Shown piece by piece: positions 1 through 8,402 of a stretch of DNA of 64,000 nucleotides (positions within the stretch are counted from its first letter, which is position 1; every line of letters begins with the position of its first letter). Made by a program: the position numbers and the translations under genes. The stretch is from an uncultured Alphaproteobacteria bacterium (lineage in GTDB: Bacteria; Pseudomonadota; Alphaproteobacteria; Rhizobiales; Aestuariivirgaceae): positions 16,312-80,311 of the forward strand of contig CALMZX010000105.1 in assembly GCA_937870685.1 (NCBI GenBank), written 5' to 3'. The notes under the pieces were generated by a model. The model had not been told where the DNA came from, ran no database searches, and saw nothing but the letters and a program-made list of their open reading frames with translations.

Positions 1-968
1 CACGCGTCCAACCGCACCGGCGGATGCAACACATGCTGTACCCCATGCAGGACCACGGGCCGTGCCGGATCATCGCCAAGTTTGATGATGCCCTTCATGC
101 GCAGCAGTTTCGGGCCATGATAGGAGGTCAGAAGCTCGAGAAACAGCTCCAGTGCCTGCGGACTGATCGGGTTGTCATCGGTAAAGGCGAAGGAGCGGAT
201 GTGATCGTCATGCCGGGAAGTATCATGATGATGGCTGTGCCCGTGGCCACCATGCTGGTGGCCATGCGCAGCACGCTCGGCCCGTTGCACGGCCTCCAGT
301 GAAAGCCAGCCCTGCACATCGGCGGATTTTTTCGCCGGGTCGAAGAACCCGGTGTTGAACAGCCGCTCGGCAGTCGCTTCGCCGCGGTGCGTTGTGAGAA
401 GCCGCGCCCCCGGCGCCAGCTTACGCACCCGCGCGATAATGGCAAAGAGCATGTCCTCGCCCGGCTTGCCCACCAGCAGGTCAAGTTTGGTGAGAACGAT
501 GCGGTCAGCCACAGCGACCTGCTTCACCGCTTCCGGATGGGCGTCCAGTGTTGCCATGCCGTTGAAACCGTCAACGACGGTGATCACCCCTTCGAGGCGC
601 AGACGGGCCACCAGTAGCGGATCCATCATCAGCACATGCAGGATGGGGGCTGGATCGGCGAGGCCCGTGGTCTCGATCACAATCCGGTCAAAAGGCTTGA
701 TGGTCCCTGCATCACGCCGCGCCAGCAGGTCAGTCAGGGTGTCAATGAGGTCGCCACGGATGGTGCAGCACAGGCAGCCGGAGGACAGCTCCACGACGTT
801 TTCATCGGACCTTTCCACCAGCAGATGGTCAATCCCGACATCGCCGAACTCGTTGATGATCACGCAGGCATTGGCCAGCATCGGGTCCTTGAGCAGGCCA
901 TTGAGCAAGGTGGTCTTGCCTGAGCCGAGGAACCCGGTGAGCACTGAAACAGGGATGGGGGCGGTCAT
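1..968 (-). CDS. CobW/YjiA-family metal-chaperone GTPase (partial, C-terminus off the window)
   Basis: About 322 residues are visible; the 3' end lies beyond base 1. The N-terminus carries a P-loop GFLGSGKTT (residues 12-20), then the CxCC zinc-binding signature in SSGCLCC and a TKLD guanine-specificity motif. A histidine-rich linker (HGHQHGGHGHSHHH and more) and the start of the CobW C-terminal domain follow. The family are G3E GTPases that deliver zinc or cobalt to client enzymes in the cytoplasm; the His-rich loop suggests zinc. The start ATG at 968 overlaps the stop of the upstream EamA gene as ATGA, so translation is probably coupled. The specific client is unknown. Confidence 0.92.
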   Translation of the reverse strand, partial: MTAPIPVSVLTGFLGSGKTTLLNGLLKDPMLANACVIINEFGDVGIDHLLVERSDENVVELSSGCLCCTIRGDLIDTLTDLLARRDAGTIKPFDRIVIETTGLADPAPILHVLMMDPLLVARLRLEGVITVVDGFNGMATLDAHPEAVKQVAVADRIVLTKLDLLVGKPGEDMLFAIIARVRKLAPGARLLTTHRGEATAERLFNTGFFDPAKKSADVQGWLSLEAVQRAERAAHGHQHGGHGHSHHHDTSRHDDHIRSFAFTDDNPISPQALELFLELLTSYHGPKLLRMKGIIKLGDDPARPVVLHGVQHVLHPPVRLDA

Positions 969-1861
969 GGTCTGACTTTCTCCGGCAGGAAACCCGAGAT
1001 CACAAGGGCTGCAAAGACCATGGCTCCTCCTGCCCACTGGTTGCTGGTCATGGCTTCGCCCAGGACAAACACGGCAAGCCCGGTGGAGACGATGGGCTCA
1101 AGATTGAAATAGGGCGCAACCACCGACGACGGCGCGGCGCGCACCGACGACATGTGGAAGAAGTAGCCGCCAAGGTAGGCGATGGCCACCAGACCGACGG
1201 CCATGAATGCCTGCGGCCCGAGGGGACTGGTCCCATCCACCAGCGCCAATGTCGAATTGCCGAAAACAAGTGCCAACCCGAGCATGACTGGCCAGATCGC
1301 GACGTGGACGAGACTGCCGAAAGCGGCAGGCGTCAGGTGCCGCGACAGCATGCGCCCGGAAAAGAACTGCATCATGCAGCCGACGGCACCCAGGAATGCC
1401 AGCACGAGGCCGACGACACTCACGTGTTCGAAGGCCGGGCCGACCGCAACGATCAGCCCGGCAAAGCCGAGCAGGGCCGTGCCAAGCCGGGCCAGGCCGG
1501 GGGAGCGTCCTTCCGCCAGCGGCGCCGCCAGAATGATCAGCACAGGAAAGAGGTAGAAGATGATGACTGACAGGGTCACTGGCAGGAACTGCACTGACGC
1601 GAGGTAGCAGGCAGACACCATCAGCGTGGCCAGTGACTGGTAGAGAAAACCAGGCAGCGCCGCCCGTGTCAGCAGGAAGCTTTCACCGCGCACAATGGCA
1701 ACGATCGCCAGCACCACCGCCACCACGGACGTACGGTAAAATACCGTCTCGAGGGCAGGGACGCCATTGAGAAAGGCAAGCCGGGCAAAATTCGGGACCG
1801 CGCCATAGACCGAGGCCGCCGCAAGGGCCAGCAACACTCCTGTCAGGTGGGGAGATTTCAC
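965..1861 (-). CDS. EamA-family (DMT) drug/metabolite exporter
   Basis: This 298-residue protein is almost wholly hydrophobic, with about ten predicted transmembrane segments forming two EamA repeats (residues about 8-140 and 150-295). The second repeat contains the usual APSSVVAPYFNLEPI segment followed by VFVLGEAM. Members of the drug/metabolite transporter superfamily export amino acids or metabolites across the inner membrane; the substrate cannot be read from the sequence. The start is a GTG at 1861, three bases after the stop of the carboxypeptidase gene, and the stop overlaps the CobW start, so the three genes look like one operon. Confidence 0.88.
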   Translation of the reverse strand: MKSPHLTGVLLALAAASVYGAVPNFARLAFLNGVPALETVFYRTSVVAVVLAIVAIVRGESFLLTRAALPGFLYQSLATLMVSACYLASVQFLPVTLSVIIFYLFPVLIILAAPLAEGRSPGLARLGTALLGFAGLIVAVGPAFEHVSVVGLVLAFLGAVGCMMQFFSGRMLSRHLTPAAFGSLVHVAIWPVMLGLALVFGNSTLALVDGTSPLGPQAFMAVGLVAIAYLGGYFFHMSSVRAAPSSVVAPYFNLEPIVSTGLAVFVLGEAMTSNQWAGGAMVFAALVISGFLPEKVRP

Positions 1862-1864
1862 AGA

Positions 1865-3319
1865 TCAGTGACCAATGCGGCGCTTGTAGAGTTGCTGCAC
1901 GGCATTTGCGGGTTGGGTGCCGTCAGAGCCCTGCTCGATCGCCGCCTGCGCTGCCTGTGCAGCCTTGCGGGCCTTGGCAATGCCGGAGATCTTGTCCATC
2001 AGCGCCGCAGGCAGCACGTCGCAATGGGCGCCATCGAGCTTGTACGATGCACACACATTGACGCTCTGGGTTTGCTCAAGCCCCCAGATCACTGGCTGGT
2101 AGCCTTCCGTTTCCGGTATCTGGATGACCCCCGCCGTGCCGCCGACCGACAGCCCGGCCGGGCTGAGAACGCGACCGCGGAGCGCCATCTGCGCCCGTTC
2201 AGCCGTATCATAGGTACCAAAAGACGCGGCCCATCCAGCCAGTGCCGTGCCGTCCTGCACGCTCACCGGGGGCTTGCTGCGGCACACCGTACCAGTCATG
2301 TCCACGGGCACGATAGCTCCCTGCGGAAGGTTGATGATGTCGGCAACCTTGCTGCGCGGCGCGGGCTGCATGGTGAACCCCGCTTCCAGCATGGCGCGGG
2401 CCGCAGCGGCGCGCGACGCGCTGTTCTTCATGCCCATGACTACGGCAATGAGGCGGCGGCCTTCGCGCGTTGCCGAAGCAACAAGATTGAACCCGGAGGC
2501 ACAGACGAATCCGGTTTTCATGCCATCGGCATCGGGCATTGTGCGAATGAGGATGTTGCGGTTGGGCAGTCGGCGCTTGCCGACCTCAAGATGCTGCTGC
2601 ACGAAATACTTCTGGTACTCGGGGAACTCGGCCACGATCACCGCTGCAAGTACCGCCATGTCACGCGCGCTGGTGACGTGGCGCGGATTGAACAACCCGT
2701 TCGGGTTCATGAAATGCGATGCCGTGAGGCCGAGCCGTTTGGCCGTTGCATTCATTTCATCGGCAAAGGTCGCAATCGAGCCGCTGGCACCTTCGGCGAG
2801 CACATAGGCCATGTCATTCGCCGAATAGACAAGGAGCGCTTGCAGCGCGAAATCGACCGTGACTGTCTTTCCTGCGGGAACACCGATCTTGCTGGGTTCC
2901 TGGGACTGCGCAAGTTCGGAGACCGTCAGCGGCTGGTCCGGCTTCAGGCTGCCAGCCCGCAATTTCTGGAAGATGATGTATCCGGTCATGAGCTTGGTCA
3001 GCGACGCCGGATAGAAAGGCTCGCCCGCCCGGTCCTGCATCAGCACTTCGCCTGTGCGCGCATCAATGAGCACGGACGGTCCGCGGGGTTCAGGTTTCGC
3101 GGGCTTGGACTTCTTGTCTGCCTTCTGGCCGGGCTTGACGGCCTGCTTGGCCTTGTCCTTGCCTTGCGGTTGCGCCTGTTCCTCTTGTGCCGGATCGGTG
3201 CTTGCGTCTTCGGCATCACTCTCCTGCGCCAGCACAGGTGCTGCCAGCAAGCAGAGTGACAGAAAAATGAGGAACAGCTTCTTCACGTGCAACACACCCG
3301 GCTTGGCAGTGAACGACAT
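1865..3319 (-). CDS. D-alanyl-D-alanine carboxypeptidase (DacA/DacF type) with C-terminal SPOR-like region
   Basis: With the ATG at 3319 the protein has 484 residues. A signal peptide (hydrophobic core about residues 15-30, ending VLA-QE) is followed by a charged Lys/Gln/Pro linker (35-80) and a peptidase S11 penicillin-binding domain. The three active-site motifs are intact: SLTK at 106-109, SAN at 166-168 and KTG at 268-270. The C-terminal part (about 385-470) resembles a SPOR peptidoglycan-binding domain. Such enzymes trim the terminal D-Ala from peptidoglycan stem peptides in the periplasm. The open frame continues upstream through the tRNA-Leu gene, so a longer start is an artefact. GTG starts at 3295 and 3286 are alternatives. 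Confidence 0.9.
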   Translation of the reverse strand: MSFTAKPGVLHVKKLFLIFLSLCLLAAPVLAQESDAEDASTDPAQEEQAQPQGKDKAKQAVKPGQKADKKSKPAKPEPRGPSVLIDARTGEVLMQDRAGEPFYPASLTKLMTGYIIFQKLRAGSLKPDQPLTVSELAQSQEPSKIGVPAGKTVTVDFALQALLVYSANDMAYVLAEGASGSIATFADEMNATAKRLGLTASHFMNPNGLFNPRHVTSARDMAVLAAVIVAEFPEYQKYFVQQHLEVGKRRLPNRNILIRTMPDADGMKTGFVCASGFNLVASATREGRRLIAVVMGMKNSASRAAAARAMLEAGFTMQPAPRSKVADIINLPQGAIVPVDMTGTVCRSKPPVSVQDGTALAGWAASFGTYDTAERAQMALRGRVLSPAGLSVGGTAGVIQIPETEGYQPVIWGLEQTQSVNVCASYKLDGAHCDVLPAALMDKISGIAKARKAAQAAQAAIEQGSDGTQPANAVQQLYKRRIGH

Positions 3320-3375
3320 TTGAACCCGACAGCCACAGACCACCGGAGTCTGGAGGAAACGGCTGGCCAGGTCAT

Positions 3376-3459
3376 TGGTGCCCGTGGAGGGACTTGAACC
3401 CCCACACCTTTCGGTAGCGGATTTTGAGTCCGCCGCGTCTACCATTCCACCACACGGGC
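3376..3459 (-). tRNA. tRNA-Leu(CAA), CCA encoded
   Basis: Read on the minus strand, the gene has a perfect 7-bp acceptor stem (GCCCGTG with CACGGGC), a T-arm containing GTTCAAGTC, a class II variable arm, and an anticodon stem GCGGA/TCCGC enclosing the loop CTCAAAA, which gives anticodon CAA. The 3' CCA is encoded at 3376-3378. It lies 57 bases upstream of the carboxypeptidase start on the same strand. Confidence 0.95.
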
Positions 3460-3525
3460 GTGCGCGGGGAACGTCTAGAGCGCGGGGCCTTGCGCCGTCA
3501 ACCGGAAAGGGGCTTAAGACGTTCC

Positions 3526-3948
3526 ATGATTTTCATCACGCCGTCCATCGTCCTTGACCCAGCGGATTTGCGCTGGAGCTTCATGCGCGCTTCGGGCCCG
3601 GGCGGCCAGAATGTCAACAAGGTCTCGACTGCGGTCGAAGTGCGCTTCAACGTGAACAGCGCCGCACTCCCCGATGACATGCGCGCGCGTCTCGCAACAT
3701 TGGCTGGCCGACAGCTTCTTCAATCGGGTGACCTTGTCATCTCCTCGCAGCAATACCGGTCGCAGGAACGCAACCGCGAGGACGCCCTCGACAAGCTGGT
3801 GGCGCTGATCCGCAAGGCAGCGATCCGGCCACGCAAGCGTATTGCCACAAAGGCCACAAAGGGCTCAAAGCTGCGCCGTCTCGAATCAAAGGCCCGCCGC
3901 TCCGATGTGAAGGCAAAGCGGCGCTCCCAACCCGGACTGGATGACTGA
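3526..3948 (+). CDS. arfB: Alternative ribosome-rescue factor ArfB (YaeJ/ICT1 family)
   Basis: This 140-residue protein has the peptidyl-tRNA hydrolase signature SGPGGQNVNKVST, with GGQ at 26-28, and a Lys/Arg-rich C-terminal tail from about residue 105. Both are diagnostic of codon-independent release factors. The tail enters the empty mRNA channel of a stalled ribosome, and GGQ hydrolyses the peptidyl-tRNA. The short length without stop-codon-recognition domains separates it from RF1/RF2. ATG 3526 is chosen because the upstream frame runs into the tRNA-Leu region and matches nothing. A membrane protein gene begins five bases downstream. Confidence 0.93.
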   Translation: MIFITPSIVLDPADLRWSFMRASGPGGQNVNKVSTAVEVRFNVNSAALPDDMRARLATLAGRQLLQSGDLVISSQQYRSQERNREDALDKLVALIRKAAIRPRKRIATKATKGSKLRRLESKARRSDVKAKRRSQPGLDD

Positions 3949-3953
3949 CCAAG

Positions 3954-4562
3954 ATGCTGCGCTCCCTCTATGACTGGACCCTTTCGCTGGCGGCGCGGAA
4001 ATCTGCGGAAATCTGGCTCGCGGTCATCGCCTTCATCGAGAGTTCTGTTTTCCTCGTGCCCGCTGATGTCCTTTTTCTGCCGATGGCATTGGCCCGGCCA
4101 ACACGCGCCTACCGCTATGCAGCTGTGGCGACAGTTGCGTCCACACTGGGTGGCATCGCCGGCTATTTCCTCGGTTCCTTCGCCTACGAAGCCTTTGCAA
4201 AGCCCGTGCTGGCCTTCTACGGCAAGCTCGAAAGCTTCGAAGCCCTGAAAGCCTGTGCCAGCGAGGACACGCTTGTGTTACTGCTTGTCACATCAGGTCT
4301 GGCCCACCTGCCCCCCATCAAGGTCGTCACCATTCTCGCGGGCGTGGCACAAGTGAGTTTCCTGTTCTTCGTGCTCTCCTGCATTATTGCCCGCGGTGCC
4401 CGCTTCTTTGCGCTGGCATGGGCCCTGCAGCGTTACGGTGAACCGATCCGCGGCTTCATCGAGAAACGTCTTGGCCTTCTCGCCGGGTTGGCCGCTGCCC
4501 TGCTCATTGGACTCTATTTTGCGGTGAAGTATCTTGCCCCCGCAGGAGCCGCCACATGCTGA
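3954..4562 (+). CDS. VTT-domain (SNARE-associated/DedA-like, YqaA type) membrane protein
   Basis: The 202-residue protein has several hydrophobic segments and the family-typical region FIESSVFLVPADVLFLPMAL near residues 28-46. The glycine-rich stretch GGIAGYFLGSFAYEAF follows. DedA/VTT proteins are implicated in lipid scrambling or flipping and membrane homeostasis. The YqaA-like subgroup, which this resembles by length, has no firmly assigned substrate. Its stop overlaps the start of dsbB (7 nt shared), and it follows arfB by five bases, suggesting a three-gene transcript. Confidence 0.82.
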   Translation: MLRSLYDWTLSLAARKSAEIWLAVIAFIESSVFLVPADVLFLPMALARPTRAYRYAAVATVASTLGGIAGYFLGSFAYEAFAKPVLAFYGKLESFEALKACASEDTLVLLLVTSGLAHLPPIKVVTILAGVAQVSFLFFVLSCIIARGARFFALAWALQRYGEPIRGFIEKRLGLLAGLAAALLIGLYFAVKYLAPAGAATC

Positions 4563-5014
4563 ACGTCGCGACTCCACGCCAAGCCAGCCTGATGATCGGC
4601 ATCATTGCGCTGGTGATCATCATCGGTGCGTGGATTTTCGAGTACGCCGGTTATGCGCCGTGTGAACTATGCCTGACGCAACGCTGGGCCTATTACCTTG
4701 GCATTCCCTTTGCGGTGCTGATCGCGGCCTGGAACCCGAGCTGGATCAGGGCGGCGCTTTGGCTCATGGCACTCTGGTGGCTGGGCAGTGCCGTGTTCGG
4801 CACATATCACTCTGGCGTGGAATGGGGCTGGTGGCAGGGGCCCACCACCTGCTCAGGCGGCGACCTCGGCTTCGGCGAGGGCCTGCCCGACCTCAGCAAG
4901 ACCGCCGTGAAATGCAACGAAGCGGCCATCCGAATTTTCGGACTTTCGCTCGCGGGCTGGAATGCGGTGGTTTCTGCGGTTCTGGCGCTCATCGCGGTGC
5001 GCAGCGCCCGCTGA
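4556..5014 (+). CDS. dsbB: DsbB-family disulfide bond formation protein
   Basis: This 152-residue inner-membrane protein has four predicted transmembrane helices and two periplasmic cysteine pairs. CELC lies at 36-39, next to a QRWAYY quinone-side motif, and a second pair sits at Cys99 (TTCSGG) and Cys120 (VKCNEA). DsbB reoxidises DsbA and passes the electrons to ubiquinone. The ATG at 4556 lies inside the preceding gene's last codons, which indicates translational coupling. It ends five bases before the convergent HNH gene. Confidence 0.9.
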   Translation: MLNVATPRQASLMIGIIALVIIIGAWIFEYAGYAPCELCLTQRWAYYLGIPFAVLIAAWNPSWIRAALWLMALWWLGSAVFGTYHSGVEWGWWQGPTTCSGGDLGFGEGLPDLSKTAVKCNEAAIRIFGLSLAGWNAVVSAVLALIAVRSAR

Positions 5015-5019
5015 ACGCC

Positions 5020-5601
5020 TCACGGATCGAGTTCGGTATCCCAGTAGAGATAGTCCTGCCAGCTCTCGTGCAGGTAGTTCGGCGGAAACAGCCGACCATT
5101 GGCATGCAACTGGTTGACGCTCGGGCAGTGCGGCTTGTGGGCCGGAAACATGCCCGCTTCGTGGGGCAGCAATCCGCCCTTGGCGAGATTGCATCCGGCA
5201 CAGGCCGCGACCACGTTGTCCCAGGTCGTCTGCCCACCCTTGGAGCGCGGGATCACATGGTCGAAGGTCAGGTCGTCGGACGATCCGCAATACTGGCACT
5301 CAAACCGGTCGCGCAGGAACACATTGAACCGCGTGAAGGCGGGGGAACGGGACGGCTTCACATAAGTCTTGAGGGACACCACCGATGGCAGCCGGAATTC
5401 CATGGAGGGGCTGCGCACCACCCGGTCATATTCCGAAACGATGTTGACCCGGTCCATGAACACCGCCTTCAGCGCGTCCTGCCAGCTCCATAGGGACAAG
5501 GGATAGTAGCTCAATGGCCGGTAGTCGGCATTGAGGACGAGAGCAGGACAGGCTTCCGGCGCAATGGGCGCGTGATACACGTGTCTCTCCACCGCTGGCA
5601 T
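5020..5601 (-). CDS. HNH endonuclease family protein
   Basis: Starting at ATG 5601 the protein has 193 residues. The C-terminal half is an HNH nuclease fold with zinc-ligand pairs C102xxC105 (FECQYCG) and C134xxC137 (ACAGCN) around the catalytic core DHVIPRSKGG (from 114) and N129. The N-terminal half begins PALVLNADYRPLSYYPL, a segment typical of a widespread alphaproteobacterial HNH family found on chromosomes without a restriction partner. Its substrate and role are unknown. An upstream in-frame start at 5658 would add 19 poorly conserved-looking residues. No methylase or toxin partner is adjacent. Confidence 0.88.
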   Translation of the reverse strand: MPAVERHVYHAPIAPEACPALVLNADYRPLSYYPLSLWSWQDALKAVFMDRVNIVSEYDRVVRSPSMEFRLPSVVSLKTYVKPSRSPAFTRFNVFLRDRFECQYCGSSDDLTFDHVIPRSKGGQTTWDNVVAACAGCNLAKGGLLPHEAGMFPAHKPHCPSVNQLHANGRLFPPNYLHESWQDYLYWDTELDP

Positions 5602-5674
5602 TCCAGCGAATCTACTATATCTGGTGTGACGGCCCTGTGAAGGGGGGTGCCCCGGCACGGGTCTGGCATCACTG

Positions 5675-6316
5675 TCAGGCCTGTTTCAGGCCCTTAAGTC
5701 CCCGGTAATGGGCCCAAAGCAGACGTGCTGCCACCGCGCGCCATGGGACAAAGATTTCCCCCAGTTCAAGCATGCCCCTGTCGTCCGGCGGTCCGGAAAG
5801 CGCAAACAGATCAGCCGCGGCAAGGCGCAGGGCAAGGTCTCCCGTGGGCCAGGCATTGGCACGCAGCAGGGCAGTGAGCAGATAGACGTCCGCCGTCCAC
5901 GGACCGACGCCAGGCAGGGCGCAAAGGCTCTTGCGGGCCTGGTCGTCATCCTGCATGGCAAGCGCGTCCAGAAAGCCGGGAGACTCCCTGAGCACAGCGG
6001 CAATGCCGTGGAAACTTCGGGCCTTGGCACCGGAAAGGCCAAGTCCCATCAACTCTTCCACCGGGCAGGACATAATGTGATCCGGGACAAAGGGCGCAAG
6101 CTTGGTCTCGACACGCAGCCAGATGGCATGCGCCGCCTTGAGGGAAAGGAACTGCTCCGTCACAATCTGCAGGAGGCTGCCAAGACCCACAGGCATGGCC
6201 CGCAAGGATGGCACGCCATGCTGCACGATCACGGCAGCAAAGGCCGGTTGCGCAGTACACAACTCCCGTGCAGCGCGGGCGAGCATCTCTTCGGTCAGGA
6301 TAGATTTTGCTGGCAT
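5675..6316 (-). CDS. AlkA-type DNA-3-methyladenine glycosylase (HhH-GPD superfamily)
   Basis: The 213-residue protein carries the helix-hairpin-helix motif LPGVGPWTA (134-142) followed by WPTGDLAL, whose Asp160 is the expected catalytic residue of the HhH-GPD fold. These enzymes excise alkylated purines from DNA and start base-excision repair. It is shorter than E. coli AlkA because the N-terminal TBP-like domain is missing, as in many alphaproteobacterial homologues. ATG 6316 is preferred; a TTG at 6331 with a GAGG nearby would add five residues. It is divergent from gluQ. Confidence 0.9.
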   Translation of the reverse strand: MPAKSILTEEMLARAARELCTAQPAFAAVIVQHGVPSLRAMPVGLGSLLQIVTEQFLSLKAAHAIWLRVETKLAPFVPDHIMSCPVEELMGLGLSGAKARSFHGIAAVLRESPGFLDALAMQDDDQARKSLCALPGVGPWTADVYLLTALLRANAWPTGDLALRLAAADLFALSGPPDDRGMLELGEIFVPWRAVAARLLWAHYRGLKGLKQA

Positions 6317-6366
6317 GCTGAGGTGAAACAATTGACGGAACCTCGCGATCTTCGCAAGAAGCCTTC

Positions 6367-7200
6367 ATGCGTCAACCCGTATTCCGCTTTGCCCCCAGTC
6401 CCAACGGCCGGCTGCATCTGGGCCATGCCTATTCCGCCCTGCTCAACGAACGCCTGGCAAAGGAGTCGGGTGGCCGGTTGCTGCTGCGCATCGAAGACAT
6501 CGACCGTGAACGCTGTACGGCCGAAAATGTGGCGCGCGCCATGGAAGACCTGCGCTGGCTTGAAATTGCGTTCGAGGAACCCGTGCTCCACCAGAGCAGC
6601 CGCATGCCTGATTACCGTGATGCCGTTGTCCAACTCATGGAGCTGGGTCTGCTCTACGTCTGCACCTGCTCGCGCAAGACACTTGCCGACCATGCCGCCT
6701 TGCATCCAGAGGCGGCGCGTGATCCCGAGGGTCAGCCTCTCTACACTGGCACCTGCCGCCGTATCGCCCATCCCTTCAGCAAGGAGTCGATACTGCGGCT
6801 GGACCTGCAAAGGGCCCTGCAGGTGGTTGGCGCAAGAACCGGCTCGCTCGCGTGGAGCGAGAAGGGCGGGACACGGCCAGCCGATCCTTCACGCTGGGGA
6901 GATGTGATCATTGCCCGCAAGGGCATTGGCACGAGCTATCATCTCGCCGTCGTGGTGGATGATGCCTGGCAGGATGTCACCGACGTCGTGCGCGGCGAGG
7001 ACTTGCTGGAGGCCACGGCGATCCACCGCCTGTTGCAAGTGCTGTTGGGCCTGCCGGAACCGCGCTATCACCATCATGCGCTCATCCGCCACGGCAGTGG
7101 CCGCAAGCTGGCCAAGTCAAAAGGCGATGAAAGTCTCGCCGACCTGCGCGCCGGTGGCATGACGGCTACAGAAATCCGCGCCACCCTCGGTTTCGCCTGA
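6367..7200 (+). CDS. gluQ: Glutamyl-Q tRNA(Asp) synthetase
   Basis: This 277-residue class I synthetase-like protein has FAPSPNGRLHLGH at the N-terminus (HIGH-type motif at 17-20) and a KMSKS-type loop KLAKS at 247-251. It lacks the anticodon-binding domain of full glutamyl-tRNA synthetase. The CTCSR segment and the later TGTCRR cysteine fit the zinc site of the GluQ family. GluQ attaches glutamate to queuosine at the wobble position of tRNA-Asp. Its length and truncation make it GluQ rather than GltX. Confidence 0.94.
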   Translation: MRQPVFRFAPSPNGRLHLGHAYSALLNERLAKESGGRLLLRIEDIDRERCTAENVARAMEDLRWLEIAFEEPVLHQSSRMPDYRDAVVQLMELGLLYVCTCSRKTLADHAALHPEAARDPEGQPLYTGTCRRIAHPFSKESILRLDLQRALQVVGARTGSLAWSEKGGTRPADPSRWGDVIIARKGIGTSYHLAVVVDDAWQDVTDVVRGEDLLEATAIHRLLQVLLGLPEPRYHHHALIRHGSGRKLAKSKGDESLADLRAGGMTATEIRATLGFA

Positions 7201-7371
7201 TCAGAAGTCGGAGACAATGCCCTTCTTCTCCCAATCGCCGAAGCGTGTGGGTTCTGGTCCCTTGGGCCCGCCCCTCTCGGGAGGGCGAGTTGGCATCTTG
7301 GCCTGCTTGCGGCGCTCTTCAGCCTCCGCAAGGGCCCGCTCTGCTTCCGGCGACAACGTCCGCTCAGGCAT
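7201..7371 (-). CDS. DUF1674 / SDHAF4-type succinate dehydrogenase assembly factor (56 aa)
   Basis: This short gene encodes 56 residues ending GPEPTRFGDWEKKGIVSDF, which matches the conserved C-terminal block of DUF1674, the bacterial relatives of mitochondrial Sdh assembly factor 4. Those proteins bind flavinylated SdhA and promote succinate dehydrogenase assembly. The N-terminus is a charged helix rich in Glu, Ala and Arg. A strong Shine-Dalgarno GGAGG at 7381-7385 lies nine bases upstream of the ATG at 7371, which supports a real translated gene despite its size. It is convergent with gluQ (stop codons adjacent) and divergent from htpX. Confidence 0.85.
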   Translation of the reverse strand: MPERTLSPEAERALAEAEERRKQAKMPTRPPERGGPKGPEPTRFGDWEKKGIVSDF

Positions 7372-7435
7372 TCTTGCAAACCTCCAAACGCCTCACCATT
7401 TAAGCCCGCAAGATGCGGTGTGAAAGAGCCAAACG

Positions 7436-8320
7436 ATGAACCTGATGAAAACCGGACTGCTGATGGCGGCCATGACGGCCCTCTTTCTGGCAATTGGTTT
7501 TGTCCTGGGCCGGGAAACCGGCATGCTCATGGCACTGGCCTTTGCCATTGCCACCAACCTGTTTGCCTACTGGAACGCTGACAGGATGGTGCTGCGCATG
7601 GCAGGGGCCCGGTCCGTCGGCCCAACCGAGCTGCCGGAATTCCATGCCATGGTCGAGCGTCTCGCCCGAAATGCGGGCCTGCCCATGCCCAAGGTCTATG
7701 TGATTGAATCCGACCAACCCAACGCTTTCGCCACGGGCCGCAATCCGCAGAACGCGGCAGTCGCCGCGACAACTGGACTGCTGCGCCGCCTCACCCCTGA
7801 CGAGGTGGAGGGGGTGATGGCCCATGAACTGGCTCACGTCAAAAACCGTGACACGCTGATCATGACCATGACAGCAACGATATCCGGTGCCGTCGCCATG
7901 CTGGCCAATTTCGGTTTCCTGTTTGGTGGCCGCGACCGCAATGCGCCGGGCGGTGCGATCGGCCAGATCCTTCTAATCATCGTCGCGCCGCTGGCCGCCA
8001 TGATCGTGCAGATGGCGATCAGCCGCACCCGGGAATATGCCGCCGACCGTGGTGGCGCGGAGATTTCCGGAAAGCCGCTTGCCCTGGCAGCGGCCCTGAA
8101 GCGCATCTCAGGCGCAGCGCAGGGCATCCGCAATGAGGAAGCGGAGGCAAATCCCGCCATCGCCCATCTCTTCATCATCAATCCGCTGACGGGAGCGGGC
8201 ATGGATACACTGTTCTCGACCCATCCTGCCACGGAGAACCGCATTGCGGCCCTTGACGCCATGTCCCGCGAACCTGCCTTTGCGCGCACGACCGGGCACA
8301 GCGGCGGACCTTGGGGATAA
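7436..8320 (+). CDS. htpX: Membrane zinc metalloprotease HtpX
   Basis: The 294-residue protein has two N-terminal transmembrane segments, the M48 zinc-binding motif HELAH (130-134), two further membrane segments and the downstream ligand region [12 protein letters not shown]. HtpX degrades misfolded inner-membrane proteins and is usually stress-induced, working alongside FtsH. Length and motif order match the family. The tail contains [17 protein letters not shown], the typical C-terminal block. In related genomes I recall rsmB lying between htpX and the heparinase-like gene; it is absent here. Confidence 0.95.
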   Translation: MNLMKTGLLMAAMTALFLAIGFVLGRETGMLMALAFAIATNLFAYWNADRMVLRMAGARSVGPTELPEFHAMVERLARNAGLPMPKVYVIESDQPNAFATGRNPQNAAVAATTGLLRRLTPDEVEGVMAHELAHVKNRDTLIMTMTATISGAVAMLANFGFLFGGRDRNAPGGAIGQILLIIVAPLAAMIVQMAISRTREYAADRGGAEISGKPLALAAALKRISGAAQGIRNEEAEANPAIAHLFIINPLTGAGMDTLFSTHPATENRIAALDAMSREPAFARTTGHSGGPWG

Positions 8321-8402
8321 ACCTCGGCCATCCCGCCATTGTTAGCATTTCATTAACCATGTCGGCGGAAGCTGTCGGTCACTCCAACCGCATGTGCTCC
8401 GA

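Noticed and set aside
1847..3259. Long plus-strand frame (470 codons)
   Set aside because: Antisense shadow of the carboxypeptidase, whose three active-site motifs prove the minus strand is coding.
3320..3375. Hairpin between tRNA-Leu and the carboxypeptidase as a terminator
   Set aside because: Only a five- to six-base stem (CAGAC/GTCTG) and no T-run.
5708..6907. 399-codon plus-strand frame
   Set aside because: Antisense to the AlkA-type gene and out of frame with gluQ; both true genes carry clear motifs.
8353..8360. Single TTAACCAT upstream of the heparinase-like gene as a CtrA site
   Set aside because: Only one 8-mer with no second half-site; too weak alone.
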